Counted from the stretch's first letter, positions 8,336 to 17,404 are shown. The stretch: 64,000 nt of DNA from Kibdelosporangium persicum (GCF_013280595.1 NZ_JAAATY010000011.1:62001-126000), one strand, 5' to 3'. The notes: generated by a model from the sequence alone, not told the origin. Numbers and translations: made by a program.

Positions 8336-9238
8336 TTACCGGGCGCGCAGGCGACGCAGCATGCGTGCGTCCTCGAAACCGACCATCCGGGCGGCGGACT
8401 CGACGGTGGCGCCGTGGCCGATGAGGTGCTCAGCGCGTTCGAGGCGGAGGGCCTGCTGATAGCGCAACGGCGTCATGCCGGTCGCGCGGCTGAACAAGCG
8501 GGTCACTGTTCGTTCGCTGCAACCGCTGAGACGGGCCAGTTCCGCCAGCGACAGGCGGTCGGTCATCCGGGTCTCGATGACGTCCTGGATGCGGTGCACG
8601 GTCTCGTTCACGTGTGACCGGTGTTTGAGCAGGACGCTGGCCTGGTGCTCGTCGCCGTTGCGGCGGGCGTAGACGACCATCGTGCGGGCGATGCGTGCGG
8701 CCGCTGACGGGCCGTGCCTGAGGGTGACCAGGTGCAGGGCCAGGTCGATGCCGCTGGCGATCCCCGCGGACGTCACCACCCGGTCGTCGACGGTGTAGAG
8801 GACGTCGCGGACCACGCAAGCGTTCGGGTATCGGCTTTCCAGTTCGTCCTGCAGGTCGTGGTGTGTGGTGCAACGGCGGCCGTCCAGCAGGCCCGCGCGT
8901 CCCAAGGCGTCCGCGCCCGCGCAGACGCTCGCGACCGTGCCGCCGCGATGGTGGTGGGCGCGGAGCCAGTCCAGCGCCTGCTCGGTCAACGGGCCGGACG
9001 TGGCCAGTTTCGCCGCACGCCACCCGGGCACGATGATCAGGTCCTCTGTGGACAACTCCGGCAGCGCCGGGTCCGCGTGCACCACCAGGCCCTGGGCGCT
9101 GGGCACGGTGGCGGCCTCCGCCACGTACGACAGTTCCACGCCGAGGCCGAGGTCGGCCGCGCTGGAGAACACCTGCGCCGGTCCCGAGAGGTCCAGCAGA
9201 TGGACTCCCGGGACGAGCAGGAACACCACCCGGGTCAC
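8336..9238 (-). CDS. GlxA family regulator (DJ-1/PfpI domain + AraC HTH)
   Basis: 300 residues. Residues ~1-165 form a DJ-1/PfpI-type amidotransferase-like domain; the elbow Cys is in VASVCAGADALGRAGLLDG, followed by TTHHD. Residues ~205-300 carry two AraC-type helix-turn-helix motifs (LSLAELARLSGCSERTVTRL; ATVESAARMVGFEDARMLRR). Regulators of this type usually control nitrogen, carnitine or redox functions. The GTG overlaps the stop of the upstream isochorismatase-like hydrolase (GTGA), so the two are co-transcribed. The hydrolase is therefore the best candidate for a linked function. Confidence 0.92.
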   Translation of the reverse strand: MTRVVFLLVPGVHLLDLSGPAQVFSSAADLGLGVELSYVAEAATVPSAQGLVVHADPALPELSTEDLIIVPGWRAAKLATSGPLTEQALDWLRAHHHRGGTVASVCAGADALGRAGLLDGRRCTTHHDLQDELESRYPNACVVRDVLYTVDDRVVTSAGIASGIDLALHLVTLRHGPSAAARIARTMVVYARRNGDEHQASVLLKHRSHVNETVHRIQDVIETRMTDRLSLAELARLSGCSERTVTRLFSRATGMTPLRYQQALRLERAEHLIGHGATVESAARMVGFEDARMLRRLRAR

Positions 9239-9801
9239 GATCCAGTCAGTTCCTTCAGTCCAGTCAGCTCAGCCACGGTCGCTATCGTCGCAAACCTCCC
9301 CGCCAGCGCGTACTCGGTGCGGTCGATCAGTTCGCCGGTGCCGATCACGGCTCCGGTCCGCCAGTGCGGCAGCGGTGTCGTGGCTGTCGCGTCGGTCACG
9401 AACGTCATGTCGAAGCCCAGATCGCTGCCGATCCTCGTCGTGGTCTCACAGCACTGTTCGGTCCGGATTCCGCTGATCAGCAGCTCGCGGATGCCTCGCG
9501 TGGTCAGTGTCTGCTGCAGGTTGGTCGTGGTGAACGCGTTGTGCGCGGTCTTCGTGAGCACGGGCTCGCCTTCGCGCGGCCGCAACCCGTCGAGCAGGCG
9601 CACGTACCCGTTCGCCGGGTCGAACACAGTTCCGGTGCCTGGTTCGCTGTGCATGACCCACACCACAAGGTCGTCCGCCGCACGGGCTGCGTCCACCAGA
9701 CGGTTCACCTGCCCGACGATGTCCGGGTTGGACACCTCGGCCCAGTCGGGCCGCTGGCGGAAGGATTCCTGCACATCGATCACGATCAACGCCTTGGTCA
9801 T
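9235..9801 (-). CDS. Isochorismatase-family cysteine hydrolase
   Basis: 188 residues from the ATG at 9801 (MTKALIVIDVQESF). A longer frame to 9873 adds 24 residues that match nothing. The catalytic triad of the family is complete: D9 in VIDVQ, K84 in LTKTAHNAF, and C117 in GIRTEQCCETTT, followed by DLGFDMTFVTDATAT. It could be a nicotinamidase, a ureidoacrylate or carbamate hydrolase, or a related amidase; the exact substrate cannot be read. It is first in a two-gene unit with the GlxA-type regulator (4-bp overlap) and is divergent from the S9 peptidase. Confidence 0.88.
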   Translation of the reverse strand: MTKALIVIDVQESFRQRPDWAEVSNPDIVGQVNRLVDAARAADDLVVWVMHSEPGTGTVFDPANGYVRLLDGLRPREGEPVLTKTAHNAFTTTNLQQTLTTRGIRELLISGIRTEQCCETTTRIGSDLGFDMTFVTDATATTPLPHWRTGAVIGTGELIDRTEYALAGRFATIATVAELTGLKELTGS

Positions 9802-9948
9802 GCCATCAGCCTCCGGCATCGGCGCCCTGGCCGGTAGGCACGTGCAGGACGCGATGCGGACCGATCTGGTCACGCTGACGGGAGCCGTGTCAGCGGCGTA
9901 TCAGCGCCAGCACGCTCCGGTGTCAGCGGGTGCGGCGACCGTTGGCTG

Positions 9949-11811
9949 GTGAACAACTACGAAGTCGCAGTGCAGCTGCTGGCCGCGAACCGGCCGAACC
10001 TCGTGCGCAACGCCACAATCGTGCCGCCATGGGCTGAGCCACCTGGCAACCCGATGGAGGTTCCGTCGCCGGACGGCCAACACGTGGTGTTCCGCCGTGA
10101 CTACAACTTGTGGATTCGTACGGACGGCGAGGAGCGGCCGTTGACCACGGACGGCGACGTGGACCACGACTACGGCGCCAACCCGGACTACTACATGTAC
10201 GCCGCGATGTTCACCAGGATGGGCCTGCCGCACGCCCCGCCCGCCGCGGTGTGGTCACCGGACTCGACGAAGGTCCTGACTCACCGGACGCTGCAGGAGG
10301 GCGTCCGGCCCAAGTATCTGATCTCGTCGGCCGGGTTGCGTTCCAAGCGTTCGGCGCTGCCCGGGGACGACGCGGTCCAGCGCGCCGAGTTCGTCGTGAT
10401 CGACGTCGAGACCTCGGCCGTGGTACGGGCCCAGGCCGATCCGGTCGCGATGCCGATGATGTCGCCCATCCAGATGGAGTGGGCATGGTGGGCCGCTGAT
10501 GCCGTGTACTACCTCAGCGGCGGGTTGCGGCTGAACCGGCTTGATCCCGTGACCGGTGAGGTACGGACCGTGGTTGACGAAACGGGATCAGGCAGGGTGA
10601 TGCCGACGCAATGGCCGATGCTCGGCCCTGCGGTGCATGTCCTGCCGTCGGGGGAGGTTCTGTGGTACTCCGAACGGGACGGTTGGGGGCACCTGTACTT
10701 GTACTCCGACGCCGGTTCGCGGCAGATCACGTCCGGGCAGTGGCTGGTGAAGCAGATCCTCCGGGTCGATCCGGACCGGCGGATGGTCTACTTCCTCGCC
10801 GCCGGGCTGGTCGCTGCCGATCCGTACCGCGGCACGGTATGCGCCGTGGGCCTGGACGGCTCGGGTTTCACGAAGGTCACTGACGACGACATGGATCACG
10901 TCGTCTCGGCGTCCCCGTCCGGCTTCGTCGACTCGGCGTCCACAACGGACATTCCGCCCGTGCACACGTTGCGCTCGTGGGACGGTGAAGTCCAGCAAGA
11001 GTTGGGGCGAGCGGATGTCAGTGGGCTGACGGCCCTGGGCTGGGGGCCGCCGGAGCGGTTTTGCGTGAAGGCCGCCGACGGTTCGACGGACGTGTACGGC
11101 GTGCTCTACCGGCCGCACGGGTTCTCCGCCGGCCAGAGCTATCCGGTGATCGACCACACCTACCTGAATCCGTTGACCACTCGGGTGAGCGCGGCTTTCG
11201 ACGCGGGCTGGCACGGCTATGACGCCGAAGCCCTGGCGGCCCTGGGCTTCGTGGTGATCGCGGTGGACGGCCGCGGTACTCCGGGCCGCGAGAAGGCGTT
11301 CTTCGACGCCTCGTACCAGGACATGCGAGCCGGGCTGGACGATCATGTCGCCGCGCTGCGCCAGCTGGCCGCCACCCGGCCCTGGATGGACCTCGACCGG
11401 GTGGGCATCTGCGGTATCTCCGGCGGCGGTTTCGGCACTGTCCGGGCGATGCTGGACTTCCCGGACGTCTTCACGGCCGGGGTCTCGTTGTCCGGCCTGT
11501 ACGACAACCGGTACACCGACCCGGCGGCCACGGACGTCTACGGGCCCTACGACCCCGCGTGGGCGGCCCGGGATTCCACTGTGGAGTCGGCGGACCGGTT
11601 GGCCGGCAGGCTGATGCTGATCCACGGCGGGCTGGACGACCAGGTGGCGCCCGACCAGGTGTACCGGCTGGCCGACCGGCTCATCGCACTGGACAAGGAC
11701 TTCGAGATGCTGATCGTGCCCGAGTCGGATCACGTGTTCCTCGGCTACGAGCAGTACGTCCGGCGCCGCATGTGGGACTTCCTCATCCGGCACCTCGCGA
11801 CCCGTCGTTGA
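9949..11811 (+). CDS. S9 family prolyl oligopeptidase / dipeptidyl-peptidase IV-like serine peptidase
   Basis: 620 residues. The N-terminal two thirds form a beta-propeller of the DPP IV kind: VPSPDGQHVVFRRDYNLWIR near residue 39, AAVWSPDSTKVLTHR, then repeated blades. The C-terminal third is the alpha/beta hydrolase domain with GICGISGGGFG (nucleophile S491), an acidic residue in IHGGLDDQVAP (around D563-564) and the His in PESDHVFLGYEQY (about 595). No signal peptide is seen, so a cytoplasmic peptidase is likely. The GTG start was chosen because no earlier start is in frame. It is divergent from the isochorismatase gene (147-bp gap). Confidence 0.9.
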   Translation: MNNYEVAVQLLAANRPNLVRNATIVPPWAEPPGNPMEVPSPDGQHVVFRRDYNLWIRTDGEERPLTTDGDVDHDYGANPDYYMYAAMFTRMGLPHAPPAAVWSPDSTKVLTHRTLQEGVRPKYLISSAGLRSKRSALPGDDAVQRAEFVVIDVETSAVVRAQADPVAMPMMSPIQMEWAWWAADAVYYLSGGLRLNRLDPVTGEVRTVVDETGSGRVMPTQWPMLGPAVHVLPSGEVLWYSERDGWGHLYLYSDAGSRQITSGQWLVKQILRVDPDRRMVYFLAAGLVAADPYRGTVCAVGLDGSGFTKVTDDDMDHVVSASPSGFVDSASTTDIPPVHTLRSWDGEVQQELGRADVSGLTALGWGPPERFCVKAADGSTDVYGVLYRPHGFSAGQSYPVIDHTYLNPLTTRVSAAFDAGWHGYDAEALAALGFVVIAVDGRGTPGREKAFFDASYQDMRAGLDDHVAALRQLAATRPWMDLDRVGICGISGGGFGTVRAMLDFPDVFTAGVSLSGLYDNRYTDPAATDVYGPYDPAWAARDSTVESADRLAGRLMLIHGGLDDQVAPDQVYRLADRLIALDKDFEMLIVPESDHVFLGYEQYVRRRMWDFLIRHLATRR

Positions 11812-11830
11812 CCACACCGGCTCGATCTGG

Positions 11831-14587
11831 TCACCGCGGAGGTGATGCCACAGCTCGCGTGACGCGCGCGGCGTCGGGGTGCGACAAGTCCGGCGTGCCG
11901 CGCACCTCGACGGATTTCCCAAGCAGCCGGGCTGCCTCGTCGTAATTGCCTTCGCGTAGTGCCTGATCGGCGTGTCCGATCAGGACATGGGCGATCAGCG
12001 GGGCGCTCTGCGCTCGTTGTGCCCAGGCGAGGGCATCGGCCCGGTCGCCGGTCAGATAGCCGCGCAGGTCGAGCAGTGTCGCCCGGAAACCCCAGTTCAC
12101 CGTGCGGCCTTCGACCAGCGTCTGCGCCTTGGCCAGTTCCGTGCGGGCCGTGCCGAGGTCGCCGGACCATCTGGCGATGTCCGCTTTGGTGTACGCCGCC
12201 GCGGTCATCGCGTCCGGCAGGCCGATGCGGGCGGCGTCGTGCTCGGCGGTGCGCAGGGCCGCCGCCGAAGCGTCCGGATCGCCGTGCAGCCACAGCAGTT
12301 GCGCCAGCCGGAGCCGGGGTTTCCAGGCGTCCTCACGCGGCACGATCTCCTCGGTGACGGTGATCGCCTCCTGGTACCTGGCGATCGCGGTGGGCAGATC
12401 GCCGCGCCAGGAGGCCAGATCGGCGAGGTTGCTCAGGGCGTTCGCGATGCCCCAGCGTTCGCCGAGCACGCGGAACTCGCCCAGAGCCGCTTCGAGGCCC
12501 GGCTCGTCCGGGCGCCCGGCGTTGATCGATCGCAAGGCCTCGTGCAGCCCGGCCATTGCCCGTACCCACGGGTCGTCCGCGTCCGTCGGGCCGGCCGAGA
12601 CGAGCCGGACGAGCGGGTGCCGCCCGCCGAGTTGCCGGGCGGTGCCGATCCACACAAGCGCTTGCTTCTCGTCTCCGTTGCCGAGCAGGTTGAACTGGGC
12701 GATGGCGGCCGAGGCGGTGGCACGGAAACCGTCGTCCACGTCACCGGGCAATGACAAGGCACGCGCGCCCAGCGACACCCCGGGCACTTTGCGGCAACGC
12801 AAGGACCATTCGAGCAACCAGTACCAGCTCACCGCGGCCGTCAGGCGCACGGCTGTGGCCGCGTCCGTCGCCGCCCGGAGGGCCGCGTTGATGTTGTCGT
12901 CCTCGGCGTGGATCGTCTTCAGCCACTCCACCTGCTCGGCGCGGCGCAGGTGCGGGTCGGCGGTCTCCGCCAGTCCGATGAAGTACTCGGCGTGCGCGTG
13001 GCGTGCTTCTCGCGGATCGTCGAGCCGTTCCAGGCAGTAGGCCTGGATGGTGTCGAGCATCCGGTAGCGGTCCCCGGCGACCACCAGTGACTTCTCCGCC
13101 AACGCCGTCAGCACGTCGGCCGGGCCGCAGACCTGTTCGGCGGCGTCGAGCGTCGCGCCGCCGGAGAACACCGCCAACCGGCACAGCACGGTTTTCTCTT
13201 GCTCGGACAGCAGATCCCAGCTCCAGTCGATCACCGCACGCAGTGTCCGGTGCCGGGGCAACGCGGTCCGGCTGCCTTGGGTGAGCAACCTGAACCGGTC
13301 GGCCAGCCGGGCCGCGACCTGCGCGGCGGTCATGGTGCGCAACCGCGCGGCGGCCAGTTCGATCGCCAGCGGGATTCCGTCCAACGCACGGCAGATCCGG
13401 ACGACGGCCTGGGTGGGCACGAATCCCGGATGGGCGCGGTCCAGCAGCAACCGGACCGCGGGGTACGCCACCGCTTCCGCGAGCCGCGCGTCGGCGGGCG
13501 GCAGCGGCAGCGGTTCGACGGGCCGGACTGCTTCTCCCGTGATGCCAAGGGGTTCCCGGCTGGTGGCCAGAATCCGCAGCGACGGGCAGTCACCCAGCAA
13601 CTCTTCGGCCAAGTGGGCCACAGTGTCGATCAGGTGCTCGCAGTTGTCCAGGATCAGCAGGGCGGACCGGGTCCGCAGGGCCGCAAGGTCCCGGATCTTC
13701 AGCGTGCCGAGGATCGCCTGCGGCACGTCGTCCTTGCCGGTGCGGACGGCCAGATCCACGAACCAGACCTCACCCGGCATCCCGCGGCCCGCCTCGACGG
13801 CCAGGCGTGTCTTGCCCGATCCACCCGGCCCGGTGAGGGTGACCAACCGGTACTCGCCGACGAGCCGCCGGACGTCGTCGACGTCCTGCCCGCGCCCGAC
13901 AAAACTGGTCAGCGCGGCACGCAGGTTCGTCGTCGCGTCCGGCACACCACGGAGGATCTCCGTGTGCAGTTCGGACAGTTCCGGCGACGGGTCGGCTCCG
14001 AGTTGCTCGGCCAGTGCTTCGCGGGTCCGCTCGTACAGGGTGAGCGCGTCCGCGGATCGGTTGTCGGCGGCCAACGCCCGCATCAGGGCGCCGACCAGTC
14101 GCTCCCGCAACGGATTCCCGGCCACGAGTTCCGTCAGTTCGGCGACGGAGCCGTCCTCCATGGCCGTGAACCGCAGCTCGTCCAGCTTGGCGACCCAGGC
14201 GGCGAAGTACTCCTCGTTCCGCACTTCCAGCAACGCGGGGCCGCGGCACAACTCCAGTGCTTCGCGGCGCTGTCCCTCGTGCATCAGGCGTTCGAACTCG
14301 ATGACGTCCACCGCGTCCGGCTCGATGACCAGCCGGTAGCCGCCCTGCCGCGCCTCCACCTCGATTCCGGCCTTCCGCAGCCGCGAGACCAAGGCTTGCA
14401 CCGCGTTCGCAGGGCGTTCCGGCGATCCGGCGCCCCACACCGCGTCCACCAACCGTGCCAGCGGCACGGTTCTGCCTGGTTCGAGCGCCAGAACCGTCAG
14501 CAACGCACGCAGCCGGGCACCCGGCACCGCGACCTCGGTGCCGTCAGTGGCTCGGACCTCCAGCGGGCCCAGCATTCCGATCCGCAC
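11831..14587 (-). CDS. AfsR/SARP family regulator (BTAD + NB-ARC-like ATPase + TPR)
   Basis: 918 residues from the GTG at 14587 (VRIGMLGPLEVRATDG), the normal start for this family; a GTG six codons earlier abuts the upstream stop. The order is winged-helix DNA-binding domain (~1-90), bacterial transcriptional activator domain (~95-240, ending DPSPELSELHTEILRG), P-loop ATPase (GPGGSGKTRLAVEAG near 250; LLILDNCEHLID as Walker B), an arm domain, and C-terminal TPR-like helices. SARP-type regulators often switch on secondary metabolism. It is last in a TetR / oxidoreductase / SARP transcript. No biosynthetic cluster is visible here. Confidence 0.92.
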   Translation of the reverse strand: MRIGMLGPLEVRATDGTEVAVPGARLRALLTVLALEPGRTVPLARLVDAVWGAGSPERPANAVQALVSRLRKAGIEVEARQGGYRLVIEPDAVDVIEFERLMHEGQRREALELCRGPALLEVRNEEYFAAWVAKLDELRFTAMEDGSVAELTELVAGNPLRERLVGALMRALAADNRSADALTLYERTREALAEQLGADPSPELSELHTEILRGVPDATTNLRAALTSFVGRGQDVDDVRRLVGEYRLVTLTGPGGSGKTRLAVEAGRGMPGEVWFVDLAVRTGKDDVPQAILGTLKIRDLAALRTRSALLILDNCEHLIDTVAHLAEELLGDCPSLRILATSREPLGITGEAVRPVEPLPLPPADARLAEAVAYPAVRLLLDRAHPGFVPTQAVVRICRALDGIPLAIELAAARLRTMTAAQVAARLADRFRLLTQGSRTALPRHRTLRAVIDWSWDLLSEQEKTVLCRLAVFSGGATLDAAEQVCGPADVLTALAEKSLVVAGDRYRMLDTIQAYCLERLDDPREARHAHAEYFIGLAETADPHLRRAEQVEWLKTIHAEDDNINAALRAATDAATAVRLTAAVSWYWLLEWSLRCRKVPGVSLGARALSLPGDVDDGFRATASAAIAQFNLLGNGDEKQALVWIGTARQLGGRHPLVRLVSAGPTDADDPWVRAMAGLHEALRSINAGRPDEPGLEAALGEFRVLGERWGIANALSNLADLASWRGDLPTAIARYQEAITVTEEIVPREDAWKPRLRLAQLLWLHGDPDASAAALRTAEHDAARIGLPDAMTAAAYTKADIARWSGDLGTARTELAKAQTLVEGRTVNWGFRATLLDLRGYLTGDRADALAWAQRAQSAPLIAHVLIGHADQALREGNYDEAARLLGKSVEVRGTPDLSHPDAARVTRAVASPPR

Positions 14588-14605
14588 GCTGCGATTGTCC
14601 CGCAC

Positions 14606-15184
14606 TCAGCGTTGCGGCTCGGCGTGCACAGCGCCTTTGAGCTCGTGGAACCCGGGTGTGGACGCCACCAGGAGCGTGCCATCCCACAGCCGGCCTGCCT
14701 GTTCGCCGGTGGGCAGTCGGGAGACGACGGGCCCGAAGAAGGCCACGCCGTCAGCCACGATGATCGGGGTGCCGACGTGCGGGCCGAGGTGGTTCATCGC
14801 CTCGGCGTGGGACGCGCGGACGAAGTCGTCGTACTCGGGCCCCGCGGTGGCGAGCTCGGCGGGCAGCCCGGCGCGTTCCAAGGCACGGGCGAAGTCACCG
14901 ATCCAGTCCTCGGCGCCGTTTTCCGTCTTCCAGAGCTCGGTGTAGCAGCGGCCGAGCGCGTCGCTGCCGTACTTCTGTTGTACGGCAGCGCAAACTCGGA
15001 CCGGGTACCAGAGGTAACCCTCCGGGTCGCCTTCCGGATCGTCCTCGCGGCCTTCGTTGAGCACGGACAGGCTCATCACATGCCAGCGCACGCCGACCGG
15101 GCGGACCTTGGTGACCTCGATCAACCAGCGCGAGGTCAGCCACGTGTACGGGCACGACGGGTCGAACCAGATGTCGGCGATCAC
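14606..15184 (-). CDS. DsbA-fold, mycothiol-dependent nitroreductase-like protein (Rv2466c paralogue)
   Basis: 192 residues from the GTG at 15184, which overlaps the TetR stop (GTGA). The N terminus IADIWFDPSCPYTWLTSRWL aligns with Rv2466c-type proteins. The C-terminal part has [19 protein letters not shown] and a His-rich region (SHAEAMNHLGPHVG). The active-site motif is CPYT (C11), so only the first cysteine of a CxxC is present, compatible with a monothiol mechanism. A second, closer Rv2466c homologue is encoded at 50571. Being between TetR and SARP genes, it may take part in a redox- or drug-responsive unit (inference). Confidence 0.87.
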   Translation of the reverse strand: MIADIWFDPSCPYTWLTSRWLIEVTKVRPVGVRWHVMSLSVLNEGREDDPEGDPEGYLWYPVRVCAAVQQKYGSDALGRCYTELWKTENGAEDWIGDFARALERAGLPAELATAGPEYDDFVRASHAEAMNHLGPHVGTPIIVADGVAFFGPVVSRLPTGEQAGRLWDGTLLVASTPGFHELKGAVHAEPQR

Positions 15185-15723
15185 GCCAGAATCCCCCGTT
15201 CCAGGGTCCGGATCACGGTCGCGGCGACGCCGTGCCGGGACATGGTTCCCCTGTCGGCCTCTTCGATACCGGTGTACACCAACGCCCACAGCACATGCTG
15301 AATCCACTGTGGACTGACGTGGTCGTCGAACGCGCCGTCCCGCTGGCCGCGCGTGATCAGGTCCAGCACCGGGTCCGCGGTTACCGGTTCTTCGGGCTGT
15401 TCGACGCCGTAGCCGCGCATGACGTGCGGGTCGTTGAACAGGAACACCAGTCTGTCGCCGACGTGCAGGTACGCCGTGACCAAGCGGTGCAGGGCCTCGA
15501 CCGGTGTTCCCTGGTCGAGCCGGGCCTCGGTGACCGCCTCGCCGATCGCCTCGACCGAGTCCTCGACGGCGGCTCTGATCAACGTGTCCCGGTCGGGGAA
15601 GTAGCGGTGTAGCGTCGTACGCCCGACGCCGGCGGCCTTGGCGATCTCGGGCAGCGTGGCCGACCGGTCGCGCGCCAGCGCGGACGCGGCGGCGGTGAGA
15701 ATGGCTGAACGGGTCCTTTCCAC
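15181..15723 (-). CDS. TetR family transcriptional regulator
   Basis: 180 residues. The N-terminal TetR HTH is complete (ILTAAASALARDRSATLPEI, then AKAAGVGRTTLHRYFPDRDT). The C-terminal ligand domain ends VTAYLHVGDRLVFLFNDP ... RTLERGILA. It starts with a GTG placed ~7 nt after a TACAAC -10-like element, so the transcript may be leaderless. It heads an overlapping three-gene unit with the DsbA-like and SARP genes and is divergent from an ABC exporter only 68 bp away, the standard arrangement of a TetR repressor beside its efflux target. Confidence 0.92.
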   Translation of the reverse strand: MERTRSAILTAAASALARDRSATLPEIAKAAGVGRTTLHRYFPDRDTLIRAAVEDSVEAIGEAVTEARLDQGTPVEALHRLVTAYLHVGDRLVFLFNDPHVMRGYGVEQPEEPVTADPVLDLITRGQRDGAFDDHVSPQWIQHVLWALVYTGIEEADRGTMSRHGVAATVIRTLERGILA

Positions 15724-15791
15724 TCCTAAGTTGTACCATCAACGCCGGAAGTGGACCGTCAGCGTTCCATTCTTGTAGTACGGTGTTCCGC
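15724..15791. promoter_or_regulatory. Shared divergent promoter/operator between tetR and ABC exporter
   Basis: This 68-bp gap must hold both promoters. On the minus strand TACAAC (15735-15730) lies just upstream of the tetR GTG. On the plus strand TAGTAC (15776-15781) lies 10 nt before the ABC ATG. Between them an inverted pair AACGC (15741-15745) / GCGTT (15762-15766) could be the core of a TetR operator. The palindrome is imperfect and the -10 calls are by eye. Confidence 0.4.
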
Positions 15792-16676
15792 ATGGCAGTC
15801 ACGACGGCCGGCCTGGCCCGGCACTTCCGGCTGAAGAAAACCCTGGTCGAGGCGGTACGCGGGGTGGATCTCGACATCGGCGACGGGGAACTGGTCGCCC
15901 TGCTCGGCCCGAACGGTGCCGGCAAGTCGACGCTGTTCCGGATGCTCACCACGCTGCTGCCGCCGACATCGGGCAGCGCGACCGTGGCGGGCTGCGACAT
16001 CGTCGACAACCCCGACGGCGTACGCGCCCGCATCGGCTACGTCGGGCAGAACAACAGCGCGGGCGAGAACTTCCGTGTCCGCGACGAACTGATCACCCAA
16101 GGGCGCAGCCATGGCATGACACGCGCCGACGCGACCCGGCGAGCCGACGCAGTCCTTGAGTTGCTTGACCTGACGGACCTGGCCAAGCGCACCCCCGGCA
16201 CGCTGTCCGGCGGGCAACGGCGACGCGTCGACATCGCCATGGGCCTGGTGCACCGTCCACGCCTGCTGTTCCTCGACGAACCGTCGACCGGCCTGGACCC
16301 GCACAGCCGCGCCGACATCTGGGACCACATCCTGCGGCTGCGTGCGGAGCTGGCCATGACGCTCGTGCTGAGCACCCATTACCTGGAGGAGGCCGACCGG
16401 ATGGCCGAGCGGGTGGTGATCATCGATCACGGCCGGATCATCGCCGACGGCACGGCCGCACGGCTGAAGCGGGATCTCGCGGGCGACCGGCTCGTGTTCA
16501 CGGTGCGGGGCAAGGCCGAGGCCGTGCACGTCAAGGTCCCGGATGCGGCGACGGCGTTACCGCGGTATTTGCGCAAGCTGGCCGGCGAAGGCGCTGAAGT
16601 CGTGACCGCCCAAGCGATCCGGCCCACGCTGGACGACGTCTTCCTGGCCTTGACCGGACGGAGCATTCAGGCATGA
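15792..16676 (+). CDS. ABC transporter ATP-binding protein (drug-resistance DrrA type)
   Basis: 294 residues from the ATG at 15792; a GTG three codons earlier is less likely. Walker A is GPNGAGKST (39-47), the Q-loop is IGYVGQNNSAGENFRVRDEL, the signature is TLSGGQRRRVDIAMGL, Walker B is LLFLDEPSTGLDP and the switch His is STHYLEEADRMA. The C-terminal regulatory extension (VPDAATALPRYLRKLAGEGA ... LDDVFLALTGR) is typical of the daunorubicin-resistance DrrA group, which pairs with a DrrB-type permease. The next gene overlaps by ATGA. Divergent TetR control is likely. Confidence 0.94.
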   Translation: MAVTTAGLARHFRLKKTLVEAVRGVDLDIGDGELVALLGPNGAGKSTLFRMLTTLLPPTSGSATVAGCDIVDNPDGVRARIGYVGQNNSAGENFRVRDELITQGRSHGMTRADATRRADAVLELLDLTDLAKRTPGTLSGGQRRRVDIAMGLVHRPRLLFLDEPSTGLDPHSRADIWDHILRLRAELAMTLVLSTHYLEEADRMAERVVIIDHGRIIADGTAARLKRDLAGDRLVFTVRGKAEAVHVKVPDAATALPRYLRKLAGEGAEVVTAQAIRPTLDDVFLALTGRSIQA

Positions 16677-17404
16677 AGTTCGTACGCGACACCATGACCG
16701 TGTTCTCGCGCGAAGCGACGCCCGCGCTGCGCGACCCGGTCGGCCTGGTCTTCGCGATGGGCCAGCCCTTGCTGTTCCTGGTCCTCTTCGGGTCGCTGCT
16801 GGGCGACTCATGGCAGTGGTTCGTGCCGGGCATCCTGGTGATGATGTGCCTGTTCGGGCCGATGGGCGCCGGGCATTCGCTGCTGATCGAGCTGACCGGC
16901 GGCTCGCTGGAACGCATGCTCGTCACGCCGCTCGACCGCACCGCGATGCTGGTCGGCCGCACCCTGAAGGAATCGATCACCCTGCTGGTGCAGGCGGTGC
17001 TGATCGTCGCGCTGGCGACGACGTTGGGCTTCGAGGTGCACGTGGCCGGTGTGCTCGTGGGGCTGGCTGTCCTGATCGTGTTCGGGATCGGGCTCAGTTC
17101 GCTGTCGTTCGTACTGGCGATCAAGTCGCAGCCGAGCGGCTCGTTGTTCTGGATAGTGACGCAGACGTTGATGTTCCCGCTGATCCTGCTGTCCGGGGTG
17201 TTGCTGCCGATGGAGCACGGCCCGGCGTGGCTGCGTGCGGCCGGTTCGGTCAACCCGATCTCGTACATCGTCGACGCTCAGCGCGTGCTGTTCTCCGGCC
17301 AGATCTGGAACGCCGACGTGCTGTACGGGACGCTGACGGCCTGCGCGTTCGCTGTGGTGGGGCTGGCGGTGGGGACACGGGTGATGCGCAGGGGCGTTGC
17401 CTAG
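16673..17404 (+). CDS. ABC-2 type transporter permease (DrrB-like)
   Basis: 243 residues with six predicted membrane helices: GLVFAMGQPLLFLVLFGSLL, WFVPGILVMMCLFGPMG, ESITLLVQAVLIVALATTLG, AGVLVGLAVLIVFGIGL, TQTLMFPLILLSGVLLPM and ACAFAVVGLAVGTRV. The short cytoplasmic loop SLERMLVTPLDRTAMLVGRT matches the ABC-2 membrane family. The start overlaps the ATPase stop (ATGA), so the two proteins form one exporter. The substrate is unknown; efflux of a toxic or self-made metabolite is the usual role. Confidence 0.93.
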   Translation: MKFVRDTMTVFSREATPALRDPVGLVFAMGQPLLFLVLFGSLLGDSWQWFVPGILVMMCLFGPMGAGHSLLIELTGGSLERMLVTPLDRTAMLVGRTLKESITLLVQAVLIVALATTLGFEVHVAGVLVGLAVLIVFGIGLSSLSFVLAIKSQPSGSLFWIVTQTLMFPLILLSGVLLPMEHGPAWLRAAGSVNPISYIVDAQRVLFSGQIWNADVLYGTLTACAFAVVGLAVGTRVMRRGVA

